Origin: Mesorhizobium sp. LSJC280B00
GTDB taxonomy: Bacteria; Pseudomonadota; Alphaproteobacteria; Rhizobiales; Rhizobiaceae
Assembly (NCBI RefSeq): GCF_000502835.1
Contig: NZ_AYVL01000002.1
Span: 237,773 to 286,662 of the forward strand
DNA: 48,890 bases
Direction of reading: 5' to 3'
Shown: positions 22,331 to 30,616 of the stretch, in pieces
Layout: the number at the start of each line of letters is the position of its first letter
Position numbering within the stretch: the first letter of the stretch is position 1
Program-made: the position numbers and the translations under genes
Notes under the pieces: model-generated
The model's input: the letters and a program-made list of their open reading frames with translations, nothing else
The model's database searches: none
What the model was told of the DNA's origin: nothing

Positions 22331-23419
22331 ATGAATGCTGTTGTTGAAGCAAAGAAGCCAAGCGAGATCGCAGTCATTCGCGACAAGCTTGGCGAAATGG
22401 GCGGCCAGTTTAAGGCCGCACTGCCGGCACATATCCCGGTCGAGCGGTTCATGCGCGTCGTGATGACAGCGATCCAGAACAACCCCGACCTTCTGAAGGT
22501 CTCCCGGCATTCGCTGTTCAATTCGGCGATGAAAGCGGCGCAGGACGGCCTTTTGCCCGATAGCCGCGAGGGCGCGATCGTTCCCTACAAGGATCAGGCG
22601 CAGTGGATGCCGATGATCGGCGGTGTTCGCAAGAAGGCCCGCAACTCAGGTGAGATCGCCACATGGGATGTGCATGCCGTTCATGAGAACGACGACTTCG
22701 ACTTCGAACTCGGCGACAACCCCTTTATCCGTCACAAGCCAACGCTTGGTGACCCAGGAAAACTGATCGCGGTCTATTCGATCGCCACGCTGAAATCGGG
22801 CGAAATCAGCCGCGACGTCATGTCGGTAAACGCGGTCGAGAAGATCCGCACCAAGTCGCGCGGGAAAAACACGCCTTGGAACGACCCGATCTTCTACGAC
22901 GAAATGGCAAAGAAGACCGTCGCCAGGCGCCACTCCAAGGTGCTGCCGATGTCGAGCGACCTGGACGATCTCATGCGTCGCGACGACGGCCTCTACGATA
23001 TCGAGGGCGCCAGCGACAAGCAGGTTGCCGGTCCGCGCGGACTCGAGCAGAAGCTCGATGCGCTCGCCGACATGCGTGACGAAGAGACGATCGACCACGA
23101 GGTCGACGAGAAATCCAGAAAATCCGCATCAGGCTCGTCCCCCGCCGATGCGGATCAGCGCGGCGACCAGGCTGACACGTCGCGCAAGGCGTCCGGGGAT
23201 TCCGCCCCCCAATCCTCGGACGCCGACAATTCCGAAATCACGGTCGATGTCGCCCTCAAGGCCGGCGCGTCTGCCCGTGAGGATGGCCGCAGCCGCAAGG
23301 CAGTTCCGGCGAAATACAAGACCGACGAGAAGCTGCTCGAGGCGTACCTCGCCGGGTTCGACGGCGACGTCGAGGATAACGGCGATGTCGACGAGTCCGA
23401 ACCTGGCGGGGAGGAGTGA
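22331..23419 (+). CDS. recT: RecT-family single-strand annealing protein
   Basis: 362 residues. FMRVVMTAIQNNPDLLKVSR, AAQDGLLPDSREGAIVPYKD and WMPMIGGVRKKARNSGEI are the RecT signature; KTVARRHSKVLP closes the core near residue 215. RecT pairs complementary single strands made by the upstream exonuclease. The C-terminal ~130 residues are an acidic, low-complexity tail (rich in Asp/Ser), longer than in the standard protein. AGGAGA precedes ATG 22331. Confidence 0.9.
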   Translation: MNAVVEAKKPSEIAVIRDKLGEMGGQFKAALPAHIPVERFMRVVMTAIQNNPDLLKVSRHSLFNSAMKAAQDGLLPDSREGAIVPYKDQAQWMPMIGGVRKKARNSGEIATWDVHAVHENDDFDFELGDNPFIRHKPTLGDPGKLIAVYSIATLKSGEISRDVMSVNAVEKIRTKSRGKNTPWNDPIFYDEMAKKTVARRHSKVLPMSSDLDDLMRRDDGLYDIEGASDKQVAGPRGLEQKLDALADMRDEETIDHEVDEKSRKSASGSSPADADQRGDQADTSRKASGDSAPQSSDADNSEITVDVALKAGASAREDGRSRKAVPAKYKTDEKLLEAYLAGFDGDVEDNGDVDESEPGGEE

Positions 23420-23421
23420 CC

Positions 23422-23694
23422 ATGTTCGGGATCACCCGGGTCGACGCGACCAGGACCGCCTCATCGGAATACCTCGCCGAACTCGACAAGAGCATCGACG
23501 AGTTGTCGGGACAGCTGGCGTTGCTGCAGGGCGTCCGCCGTGCGGTCGCTGGCACCTTCGGCTTCGACCGCCGCGGCGACGAGGCTGGCACGTTTGGCAA
23601 AGCCGCCGACGCGGCCAAGCGCGCTGAGTACGAGGGCGAGGGCGGGCAGAACGACGAGTCCGGCCGGTTGGTCCCACGCAAGGTGGCATCGTGA
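23422..23694 (+). CDS. Hypothetical 90-aa protein
   Basis: MFGITRVDATRTASSEYLAE then a helical stretch with LSGQLALLQGVRRAVAG and a Glu/Gly-rich tail. GAGGAG lies 5 bases upstream of ATG 23422. No family recognised. The next gene starts at its stop codon. Confidence 0.6.
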   Translation: MFGITRVDATRTASSEYLAELDKSIDELSGQLALLQGVRRAVAGTFGFDRRGDEAGTFGKAADAAKRAEYEGEGGQNDESGRLVPRKVAS

Positions 23695-23840
23695 TGACGA
23701 CCTTCCGTGTCCATTTCGCCGACGCGTCGCACCGGGATGTGCCAGCTGGAACGCCGGCCGAGGCCGCGAAGAAGGCTCGCGAAACAAGCGATCGCGTCAT
23801 CATCAAGATCAAGGTTCTGAAGCAGGAGAAGGCAGCATGA
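23694..23840 (+). CDS. Hypothetical 48-aa protein
   Basis: MTTFRVHFADASHRDVPAGT then PAEAAKKARE and a VIIKIKVLKQE strand. This beta-alpha-beta look (strand, Ala-rich helix, strand) recurs in very small phage proteins. It has TGATG coupling upstream and ATGA downstream. No function assigned. Confidence 0.55.
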   Translation: MTTFRVHFADASHRDVPAGTPAEAAKKARETSDRVIIKIKVLKQEKAA

Positions 23841-24181
23841 CGGAGATCCACGCCGAGGTGATCGACACCTTCCAGCGCGGCACCGTGCGTGTCATGTGCG
23901 TGACCGAGCCGGGGCACACCGAAGTGATCGGCAAAGAGGGGAATGTCAAAATCCCCTACAAGGCTGGCGACGTCGTCCTGGTTGGCGCCGACGACCGGCT
24001 GATCTGCGGGCCGATCGGGTTCGAGGGCGCGATCGAGTTCGCCGAGAAGATCCTGTCCGGCAATACACGCGCCATGACCCAACCGGCGGGCTTGCAGATG
24101 CTGGCGACTGTCATCATTGCACTCTCGTCACTAACCCCGCAGCCGCCCGCAACGGTTGAGCAGGCGGCGGCACATGGCTGA
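23837..24181 (+). CDS. Hypothetical 114-aa protein
   Basis: The first ~60 residues are beta-rich (VIDTFQRGTVRVMC, VKIPYKAGDVVLVG). A more hydrophobic end (MLATVIIALSSLTPQPP) follows. No family recognised. It overlaps the exonuclease gene start by 8 bases. Confidence 0.55.
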   Translation: MTEIHAEVIDTFQRGTVRVMCVTEPGHTEVIGKEGNVKIPYKAGDVVLVGADDRLICGPIGFEGAIEFAEKILSGNTRAMTQPAGLQMLATVIIALSSLTPQPPATVEQAAAHG

Positions 24182-24947
24182 CCCGCTCACCCTCATTCGC
24201 GTGACGGACACCGAGACCACGGGGCTCGCCGATCCCAAGGAGCTCGTCGAGATCGGTTGGACCGATGTTCGGCTGTTCCCGACCGGCTGGGCGATCGAGA
24301 GCGGGCCTCATGCCCGCCTCGTCAACCCGGGCATGCCCATCGCCCCCGGTGCGCGCGCTGCGCACCACATCACCGACGAGGAAGCGGCGAGCGGCATGGC
24401 GCCGGATCACGCGCGCGCGCTAATTTCTCCCGGCCCGGATTATATCTGTTGCCACAACCTGGCCTATGACGCGCCACTGTTGAGGACCGGCAAGCCCGGC
24501 ATCTGCACGTTCAAATGCGCCAAAGAAGTCTACCCGGACCTCGAAAGCCACAAGAACGGCGCGATCTGGTACGCGCTCGGCCTCGGCGGCGGTGCCAAGC
24601 AAATGGAGCCGGTGCACCGCGCCGGCCCGGATAGCTGGACGACCGCGCACATTCTTTTGGATCTGCTGCGCGTCCTCCCTGTCGAGACGATGGTGCAGAT
24701 CTCGGCGAACCCGCTTCGGCTGCTGAAGATCGATTTTGGCGAACACGCAGGAAAGCGCTTCTCGGAAGTGCCGTGGGATTACCTCGACTGGATTGTGAAC
24801 AAATCCAGCATGCCGCGTCGACCCGAAACGGGAAGACGTCGTTCACAACGCGCGCCTCGAGCTGATCCGCCGCGCCGAAAGCCCCACCGAACCGAAGATC
24901 ACCAAGCCCGCCGCGGCCGACCCGAGCGATCCCGACGCATGGCGTAA
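24174..24947 (+). CDS. DnaQ/ExoX-like exonuclease with shifted C-terminal frame
   Basis: The first ~210 residues form a DEDD-type 3'-5' exonuclease: VTDTETTGL (Exo I), HNLAYDAPLL (Exo II), HRAGPDSWTTAHIL (Exo III). They are followed by FGEHAGKRFSEVPWDYLDWI, a DUF3820-like tail. After WIVNKSS the frame becomes Arg/Pro-rich and stops at 24947. The +1 frame from 24799 to 24966 instead reads EDVVHNARLELIRRA and ends in a TGA that overlaps the next ATG. This looks like a +1 shift near 24800-24832 (insertion, error or programmed). The enzyme would edit or trim DNA in phage recombination. Confidence 0.75.
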   Translation: MADPLTLIRVTDTETTGLADPKELVEIGWTDVRLFPTGWAIESGPHARLVNPGMPIAPGARAAHHITDEEAASGMAPDHARALISPGPDYICCHNLAYDAPLLRTGKPGICTFKCAKEVYPDLESHKNGAIWYALGLGGGAKQMEPVHRAGPDSWTTAHILLDLLRVLPVETMVQISANPLRLLKIDFGEHAGKRFSEVPWDYLDWIVNKSSMPRRPETGRRRSQRAPRADPPRRKPHRTEDHQARRGRPERSRRMA

Positions 24948-24965
24948 GCAGATGGAGACGTTCTG

Positions 24966-25223
24966 ATGGAGACCTTCTACGCCACCTTCGGGACAGGCTG
25001 GGGCTACGCCGGCGGCTACGTCGAGATCATCGCCGAAAACCGCCATGCAGCCACGGCGCATATGGTCAAGGAGCATGGCGAGCGGTGGGCTGCAATCTAC
25101 ACGGCCACTGAGTTTGTCCAGACCCTGAAGCGATATGCGCTGCACAAGCTCGCCACGGTGCGGCAGCGCCCCGGCCCGGGCGAAGCGTTCTTCGACATCG
25201 TGAGAGGCGACCGCCATGGGTAA
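24966..25223 (+). CDS. Hypothetical 85-aa protein
   Basis: METFYATFGTGWGYAGGYVE then IIAENRHAATAHMVKEHGERW. No family recognised. The TGATG at 24964-24968 couples it to the shifted frame of the exonuclease, not to the frame that stops at 24947. Confidence 0.65.
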   Translation: METFYATFGTGWGYAGGYVEIIAENRHAATAHMVKEHGERWAAIYTATEFVQTLKRYALHKLATVRQRPGPGEAFFDIVRGDRHG

Positions 25224-25431
25224 GGCAATCTCCCGCATGGCGACAATCGTCGAAGTGCTCGAGCGCGAGATCTCGACGGCCGACAAGCTGGCCGCAAAGA
25301 CCGGCGCCTCGGCCCGTCAGATTTATCGTGACATCGCCGCGCTGAAGCAGATCGGCCTTCCGATCGAGGGTGAGGCGGGCTTCGGCTATGCCATGCGATT
25401 GCGCAAGGGTGTGGGGCTGTTCCATGGCTGA
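25216..25431 (+). CDS. Small DeoR/HTH_11-type regulator
   Basis: 71 residues containing only the winged helix-turn-helix of the HTH_11 group: VLEREISTADKLAAKTGASA, RQIYRDIAALKQIGLPIEGE, GFGYAM. The larger family members add a WYL or sugar-sensing domain, absent here. It probably binds DNA; the target is unknown. It overlaps both neighbours by 8 bases. Confidence 0.7.
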   Translation: MGKAISRMATIVEVLEREISTADKLAAKTGASARQIYRDIAALKQIGLPIEGEAGFGYAMRLRKGVGLFHG

Positions 25432-26545
25432 AGCGCTCGCCTGGTCACCCGGTCAGCAGGACGCCATCGCCCAGGTGGCGGCGTGGCTGCGCATCAAATA
25501 TTCGCCGTTCTTCTATCTGGCCGGCTATGCCGGTACGGGCAAGACGACGCTGGCTAGGCATATTGCCGAGCTGCAAAACGGCAAGGTCCGTTACGCCGCG
25601 TTCACTGGCAAGGCCGCCAAGGTAATGCGCATGGCCGGCTGTGCTGACGCGCAGACCATCCATTCGACGATCTACAACACCGAGTTCGATGTTGCGACAG
25701 GCAAGGTCGAGCGGCACCTTCTGCACCCGGAAAGCTTCAAAAACACAGCACTTTTCGTCGTCGACGAGGTATCGATGGTGAACGAGGAGCTTGGCCGAGA
25801 TCTTCTATCGTTCGGCGTTCCGATTCTCGTCCTCGGCGACCCCTTCCAGCTTCCGCCCGTCGAGGGCGCCGGCTTCTTCACGGCTGACAAACCCGGCGCG
25901 ATGCTGATCGAGGTTCATCGCCAGGCGCGGGACAGCGCGATTATCCGGCTTGCAACCGACATTCGCGAGGGTGACTTCCTGTTGCGGGTGACGCGCCAGC
26001 TTGGGCTCAACATCGCGCGGAAGGCCGATCTTGACCCGGTCGAGGTAACCGGGGCCGATGCCGTCATCGTCGGACGCAACGATACCCGGTTCAACTTCAA
26101 CCGCCGGCTTCGCGAGATCAACGGTTTCACGACCGAGCTTCCTGGCAAAGGCGAGACCGTCATCTGCCTGCGGAACGATCGTGAGAAGGCAATATCGAAT
26201 GGGGAACTGTTCCGCGTTTCCGAGGTGAAGAAGCCGGTAACAGGGGCGCTCGGGCGTAAGGCACGGTTCACTATCGTCGAGCCCGATGTTGAAGAGCGCA
26301 CCCCGATCCCCGTCGAAGTCCGCGAGCAGTTCTTTCAGGGCAAGGGGAAGGAACTCGACTGGAAGGCCAAGCGTGGCACCCAGGAGTTTGACTACGGTTA
26401 TGCACTGACCTGCCACAAGGCGCAGGGAAGCGGCTGGCCACGAGTGTGTGTGTTCGACGAAAGCCGGTTTTTCAAGGAGAACGCCGACCGGCATCTCTAC
26501 ACCTCGGTTACGAGGGCGTCCAAACATTTGACGTTGGTGATCTAA
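25424..26545 (+). CDS. RecD/Dda-like SF1B helicase
   Basis: 373 residues. Walker A GYAGTGKTT (34-42), FVVDEVSMV (Walker B, ~105), LVLGDPFQLPPVEG (motif III), and near the C-terminus YALTCHKAQGSGWPRV and LYTSVTRASKHLTLV (motifs V and VI). This is the compact helicase core of RecD-like and T4 Dda-type enzymes that move 5' to 3' on single strands. It fits with the SSB, RecT and exonuclease genes of the same operon. Confidence 0.85.
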   Translation: MAEALAWSPGQQDAIAQVAAWLRIKYSPFFYLAGYAGTGKTTLARHIAELQNGKVRYAAFTGKAAKVMRMAGCADAQTIHSTIYNTEFDVATGKVERHLLHPESFKNTALFVVDEVSMVNEELGRDLLSFGVPILVLGDPFQLPPVEGAGFFTADKPGAMLIEVHRQARDSAIIRLATDIREGDFLLRVTRQLGLNIARKADLDPVEVTGADAVIVGRNDTRFNFNRRLREINGFTTELPGKGETVICLRNDREKAISNGELFRVSEVKKPVTGALGRKARFTIVEPDVEERTPIPVEVREQFFQGKGKELDWKAKRGTQEFDYGYALTCHKAQGSGWPRVCVFDESRFFKENADRHLYTSVTRASKHLTLVI

Positions 26546-27051
26546 TGGGAACGTTTAAGCACGGTCACACCATGAGATTGCCTGGCGGCGGCCGGGTGCA
26601 GAGCCCAGAGTACCGCGCCTACACGGCGATGAAAAATCGCTGCCTCAATCACCGGCAGGACCGTTTCAAGGATTACGCCGGGCGGGGTATCTCGATCTGC
26701 AAGCGATGGCTCGACGCCGACGGGGTTCGCTCTGGCTTTGAGTGCTTCCTGGCCGACATGGGACCAAAGCCGTCGGCTCGTCATTCCCTCGACAGAGAAG
26801 AGAACGACGGCAACTACGATCCCGGCAACTGCCGCTGGGCAACGCGTAGCCAGCAGGCCCGGAACACCCGGCGCAACAGGACGGTGAACGTCTGCGGGCT
26901 GTTCTTCTCTCTCCCCGATGCCGTCGACTACTTCCGATATGCCCCGATGACTACCGTGAGACGGCGGATTGACCTTGGCTGGCCCGACGAGGATGCAGTG
27001 CTCACGCCGGTCGGCGCCAAGCCTACTCCAAAAATGGAGGTTTGCTTCTGA
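26545..27051 (+). CDS. HNH-like/AP2-type phage protein
   Basis: 168 residues. YTAMKNRCLNHRQDRFKDYA, GRGISICKRWL, FLADMGPKPSARHSLDREEN, DGNYDPGNCRWAT and QQARNTRRNR follow the pattern of phage proteins that couple an HNH-like nuclease fold to a DNA-binding element. Such genes are often free-standing homing-endonuclease relatives. The HNH histidines are only partly apparent (the RHSLDR His), so activity is uncertain. TAATG coupling joins it to the helicase. Confidence 0.7.
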   Translation: MGTFKHGHTMRLPGGGRVQSPEYRAYTAMKNRCLNHRQDRFKDYAGRGISICKRWLDADGVRSGFECFLADMGPKPSARHSLDREENDGNYDPGNCRWATRSQQARNTRRNRTVNVCGLFFSLPDAVDYFRYAPMTTVRRRIDLGWPDEDAVLTPVGAKPTPKMEVCF

Positions 27052-27632
27052 TGGAAGCCCAGGCTTTTCCCTTGACTTGGCCCGACACGATGCCGAGGAC
27101 GCCAAACAAGGTGGCCTCAAAATTCAAGACCGGATTGTCCGCCGCTCTGAAGAACGTGCGCTCGTCGCTTGGGCTGTTCTCCGGCGATAGCGGGAAGAAG
27201 GTCGACAACCTCGTCATCTCGTCGAACGTGACGCTAGGCGTCGAGCGCCCGACTGATTCCGGCGTGGCTGTCTGGTTCGTCTGGGACGGCATGCAGGTCT
27301 GCATCGCCGTCGACCGCTACGCGAAGGTCGAGGACAACCTGCAGGCCATCCACCATATCGTCGAGGCCAGGCGCACCGAGATGCGCCACGGCGGCCTGCA
27401 CATCGTTCGCGCCACCTTCCGCGGCTTCACCGCCCTTCCGGCGCCGAAACGGCGGTCCTGGCGGGAGATTTTCTCCGTAGACGGCACGCTACCGACGACG
27501 GCCGCCGGCGTCGAAAGTCGCTATCGCTCGCTGGCGAAGGCGCGCCATCCCGATACCCCGGGCGGCTCGCATGACGCGATGACCGAACTCAACGCCGCAA
27601 AATCCGAAGCCCTCAAAGAGATAGGTGTGTAA
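27051..27632 (+). CDS. J-domain-containing phage protein
   Basis: 193 residues. The C-terminal ~60 residues ([46 protein letters not shown]) form a J domain with the HPD tripeptide needed to stimulate DnaK ATPase. The N-terminal 130 residues have no recognised domain but show a beta-rich [18 protein letters not shown] and a [20 protein letters not shown] segment. It may bring host DnaK to a replication complex, as lambda P does by another route; inference. It is coupled to SSB by TAATG. Confidence 0.75.
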   Translation: MEAQAFPLTWPDTMPRTPNKVASKFKTGLSAALKNVRSSLGLFSGDSGKKVDNLVISSNVTLGVERPTDSGVAVWFVWDGMQVCIAVDRYAKVEDNLQAIHHIVEARRTEMRHGGLHIVRATFRGFTALPAPKRRSWREIFSVDGTLPTTAAGVESRYRSLAKARHPDTPGGSHDAMTELNAAKSEALKEIGV

Positions 27633-28105
27633 TGGCCGGTTCGCTTAACCGCGTGATGTTGATTGGAAATCTGGGTCAGGATCCAGAGATCCGGCGGCTC
27701 AACTCGGGCGATCCGGTCGTTAATCTCAGCATCGCCACGTCGGAAAGCTGGCGGGACAAAAGCTCGGGCGACCGCAAGGAAAAGACCGAGTGGCATCGCG
27801 TGGTCATCTTCAATGACTCGCTCGCCAAGGTCGCCGAGCAATATTTGAAAAAGGGGATGAAGGTCTACATCGAAGGCCAGCTTCAAACCCGCAAGTGGAC
27901 CAAAGACGGCCAGGATCACTATTCGACGGAAATCGTGCTGCAGAAGTTCCGTGGCGAGCTGCAAATGCTCGACGCGAAGGGGCAGGGCGACGGCGAGCGC
28001 CGCGATGATGGCGGTGGCAGGTCCAGCGGTGGGGAAAGCCAGCGCAGTAGCCAGAGCAACAATCGCTCGTCGAATCGCGACCTTGACGACGAAGTGCCGT
28101 TCTGA
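27632..28105 (+). CDS. ssb: Single-stranded DNA-binding protein
   Basis: 157 residues. The OB fold is clear ([72 protein letters not shown]). A Gly/Ser/Asn-rich linker leads to the acidic end DLDDEVPF that recruits partner proteins. Length is normal for bacterial SSB. It protects the single strands made by the exonuclease and helicase. Confidence 0.95.
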   Translation: MAGSLNRVMLIGNLGQDPEIRRLNSGDPVVNLSIATSESWRDKSSGDRKEKTEWHRVVIFNDSLAKVAEQYLKKGMKVYIEGQLQTRKWTKDGQDHYSTEIVLQKFRGELQMLDAKGQGDGERRDDGGGRSSGGESQRSSQSNNRSSNRDLDDEVPF

Positions 28106-28374
28106 TGGCCAGCGCACAGACATCCCGGCTAGAGCCGGAGGTTCATGAACGGTTCGAAGAACTGCTCGCGCGGAACAGTCATATTCCGGAGGAGCAGGGC
28201 CGGTCGATGATGTGGCATTCGATCGCCATTTCATTGAAGCGCATCGCTGATGCGATCGAGAAGATCGACCCGCATGCGCCCGTGAACCAATACGGCGAGA
28301 ATTTTTCCGACGCCATCCAGAATTCCCTTGTCCGCGGGCAGCGCGGCATCTCGACACCGGGAGTGGACTCTTGA
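28105..28374 (+). CDS. Hypothetical 89-aa protein
   Basis: [20 protein letters not shown] then SMMWHSIAISLKRIADAIEK, a helical pattern with no recognised family. It overlaps the SSB stop (start at the last base) and the TTG start of the MoxR gene, so it belongs to the same translation unit. Confidence 0.65.
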   Translation: MASAQTSRLEPEVHERFEELLARNSHIPEEQGRSMMWHSIAISLKRIADAIEKIDPHAPVNQYGENFSDAIQNSLVRGQRGISTPGVDS

Positions 28375-29357
28375 ACCTCAACAACGCCAGAGCGACGGTG
28401 TCCGCATATCTCGACGCCGACCAGCCGGTCTTTCTGTGGAGCCCGCCAGGCACCGGCAAGTCCGACCTCGTCCGCGATATCGCTGGCGAGCGCAGCTTGC
28501 CGCTGATCGACTTCCGAGCGGTGCTGCGCGACCCGGTCGACATGCGCGGCCTGCCGGCGATCGTCGACGGCCAAGCGAGGTGGCTGCCGCCGTCGGATCT
28601 GCCAAACGCCGAGCGAGACGGCAAGGAAGGCATTCTCTTCCTCGACGAGCTCAACGCCGCGCCGGCCGCTGTCCAGGCCGCCTGCTTCGGCCTGATCCTC
28701 GATCGCAAGGTTGGCGAATATCGGCTCCCACATGGTTGGCGCATCATCGCCGCCGGCAACCGGCAGTCGGATCGGGCGGCGGCGCAGCGCATGCCGACGG
28801 CGCTCGCAAACCGGCTGGCCCATGTCGACATCGATCCCGACGTCGACACCTTCACGGCGTGGGCCAATAAGCACGACATCAGTCCAATGGTCGTCGCGTT
28901 CATCCGCTTCCGGCCAGGCATGATCCACGTCATGGAAGGCTCAGATCTTCGTGCGTTCCCGACGCCTCGATCGTGGGCGGGCGTGTCGAAGCATGCCAAT
29001 GCCGCGCCAAATCTCCGCCTCGGCCTGGTTACCGGCTTGGTCGGTGAGGGCGCCGCGGCAGAGTTCGAGGGATTCGTTCGGGTCTATTCCACGCTGCCCT
29101 CATTGGACCAGGTCATCGCGCATCCGGAGACGACGCCGGTCCCATCGGAACCGGCGGCTCGCTTCGCAATCGCCGCCGGACTCGGGCGCAAAGCGAAGAC
29201 CGAAAACTTCGCCGCCATAATGACTTACATTCGTCGGTTGCCGCGGGAGTTTGAGGTGATGATGGCCGTCGACGCTGTCCGCCGTGACGCGAAGCTGGCC
29301 GACACCAAGGCATTCCAGGATTGGGCAGTGAGGAACCAGGATGTCACGATGCTATGA
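28371..29357 (+). CDS. MoxR-type AAA+ ATPase
   Basis: 328 residues starting with TTG 28371. Walker A is SPPGTGKS (24-31), followed by LIDFRAVLRDPVDMRGLPAI, Walker B with ILFLDELNAAP (~87-97) and sensor-type IIAAGNRQSD. This is the MoxR/CobS-like group of ATPases that work with VWA-domain partners to remodel or activate proteins. A VWA/metallopeptidase-type protein lies 1.3 kb downstream in the same operon, with four short related genes in between. The sensor regions and C-terminal lid look complete. Confidence 0.85.
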   Translation: MNLNNARATVSAYLDADQPVFLWSPPGTGKSDLVRDIAGERSLPLIDFRAVLRDPVDMRGLPAIVDGQARWLPPSDLPNAERDGKEGILFLDELNAAPAAVQAACFGLILDRKVGEYRLPHGWRIIAAGNRQSDRAAAQRMPTALANRLAHVDIDPDVDTFTAWANKHDISPMVVAFIRFRPGMIHVMEGSDLRAFPTPRSWAGVSKHANAAPNLRLGLVTGLVGEGAAAEFEGFVRVYSTLPSLDQVIAHPETTPVPSEPAARFAIAAGLGRKAKTENFAAIMTYIRRLPREFEVMMAVDAVRRDAKLADTKAFQDWAVRNQDVTML

Positions 29358-29692
29358 CCGTGTTCCTGCGCGTCCTCTACGGCCCTTTTGCTCGCACCGA
29401 GTTGGGTTTGACCGGCAAGGTCTATGCGATCGACTGGTGTTTTTTCGGCGTACGCGAGGACAATTCCATGGGGCACTGGACGCTGCGCTACAAGGTGGCG
29501 GAGCGCAAGTTCGTCTGCTTTTTATCGGGCTGCGCGGAGCAACAGATTGGGAGGGCGCCAGAAAACCCCAACGCCTTCGTGCCGGACAAGCCCATGGTCT
29601 TTGGGAAGACCCTTGCCGAGATCATGAGGAAGCGGTTGTCGAACGCCGACTTCGCGTCGGCGACGGCCGCCTCGCTCAATTGGCCGAGATAG
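29354..29692 (+). CDS. Small MoxR-operon paralogue 1, 112 aa
   Basis: It shares with the next three genes a plan of FxW...Y strands followed by a helical end containing an LSNADFASATAASL-type stretch. Here the core is YAIDWCFFGVREDN, WTLRYKVAERKFVCFLSGC and EIMRKRLSNADFAS. ATGA couples it to the ATPase. No known family; the relationship is by eye and weak in places. Confidence 0.65.
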   Translation: MTVFLRVLYGPFARTELGLTGKVYAIDWCFFGVREDNSMGHWTLRYKVAERKFVCFLSGCAEQQIGRAPENPNAFVPDKPMVFGKTLAEIMRKRLSNADFASATAASLNWPR

Positions 29693-29694
29693 CA

Positions 29695-30033
29695 GTGGCC
29701 AAGATCAAAACAATCTGGGGACCGCTCACCACACTCAGAGGCGCTGATCGCTTTGCCTGGTTGTTCTCTGGCGTTCGCGAAGACGGCTCGCGCGCGGAAT
29801 GGAGGCTTCTGTTCTTCTTCGACTCGAGGAGGTTCACGACCCGACTGGTCAAGAGGAAAGACGCCGTCCGGACGCTTCAGCGGATGACCGAGCCGGACCT
29901 GTTCCGGCTGCCCGAGGTCGCGCGGTCTGAGACGACCGAGGGGCGCGTGACCGACCTGCTCAGAGCCAGACTGGCGCCCAAGCACATCGCCGAGGCGACT
30001 GCGGCAGCGCTGAAGTACGGGGGCGCCAAATGA
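29695..30033 (+). CDS. Small MoxR-operon paralogue 2, 112 aa
   Basis: The same plan: FAWLFSGVREDGSRAEWRLL then FFFDSRRFTTRL, ending with LLRARLAPKHIAEATAAALK. The GVRED motif is identical to that of paralogue 1. Start GTG 29695 is the best-placed codon after the stop at 29692; TTG 29680 is possible. Confidence 0.6.
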   Translation: MAKIKTIWGPLTTLRGADRFAWLFSGVREDGSRAEWRLLFFFDSRRFTTRLVKRKDAVRTLQRMTEPDLFRLPEVARSETTEGRVTDLLRARLAPKHIAEATAAALKYGGAK

Positions 30034-30341
30034 CGCCGGAGACGCTGCAAACTCATTATCGATTCAGCATGGACCGTTATGCGCAGACCCATGTGACTTT
30101 CCGCTGGTATCAAAAGGGACGGCGCTACCCCCGGCATAGCTACCGTCTGACCTTTGACCTTGGACGCCGCGTTTTTCTTTTGATGCAGGGCTTCAAGGTG
30201 AAGGCCTCAGCCCAGCCAACGTTCCGCGATATCGACGACCAACAAATCATCAAAGTCTTCAGGTCTGTCCTGAAGCCCGAGCACGTCGCTCGCTGCAGCG
30301 CGGCCAGCATCTCCTACACGGAGGAGCAGGCATGGCTATAA
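30030..30341 (+). CDS. Small MoxR-operon paralogue 3, 103 aa
   Basis: VTFRWYQKGRRYPRHSYRLT then FDLGRRVFLLM, ending with VFRSVLKPEHVARCSAASIS. The end aligns with the LLRARLAPKHIAEATAAAL of paralogue 2. ATGA coupling with paralogue 2. Confidence 0.65.
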   Translation: MTPETLQTHYRFSMDRYAQTHVTFRWYQKGRRYPRHSYRLTFDLGRRVFLLMQGFKVKASAQPTFRDIDDQQIIKVFRSVLKPEHVARCSAASISYTEEQAWL

Positions 30342-30616
30342 TCACCGATCGCTTCATTGCGACACATCAGCAGCCGCAAAGGATAGGCGAGTTCAAATGG
30401 CGCTTCTACGCACGCGGGCGGGCGAGCGCGCAGCCGTATTACGAAATCGAGTTTGACGCGCGCTTCCGAGAATTCAAAGGGTGGCGCGCCGAGCCTCGTC
30501 GCGACTGGAACACGATGCGTTCCCTCTCGGAAGCGGACATCGCAAAGTTGCGAGCAATGCTCAGCCCTGCGGACATAGTTCGCTGCACGAAAGCTGCCAT
30601 GAAGGTGCCGCTATGA
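30332..30616 (+). CDS. Small MoxR-operon paralogue 4, 94 aa
   Basis: FKWRFYARGRASAQPYYEIE then FDARFREFKGW, ending with LRAMLSPADIVRCTKAAMKV. FYARGR-x-YxxxFD parallels paralogue 3's WYQKGR-x-YxLxFD. It overlaps the VWA gene by 4 bases (ATGA). Confidence 0.65.
   Translation: MAIITDRFIATHQQPQRIGEFKWRFYARGRASAQPYYEIEFDARFREFKGWRAEPRRDWNTMRSLSEADIAKLRAMLSPADIVRCTKAAMKVPL

Noticed and set aside
27521..28999. 492-codon minus-strand frame
   Set aside because: It runs antisense across the J-domain, SSB and MoxR genes and has no recognisable motif; a result of GC-rich codon bias.
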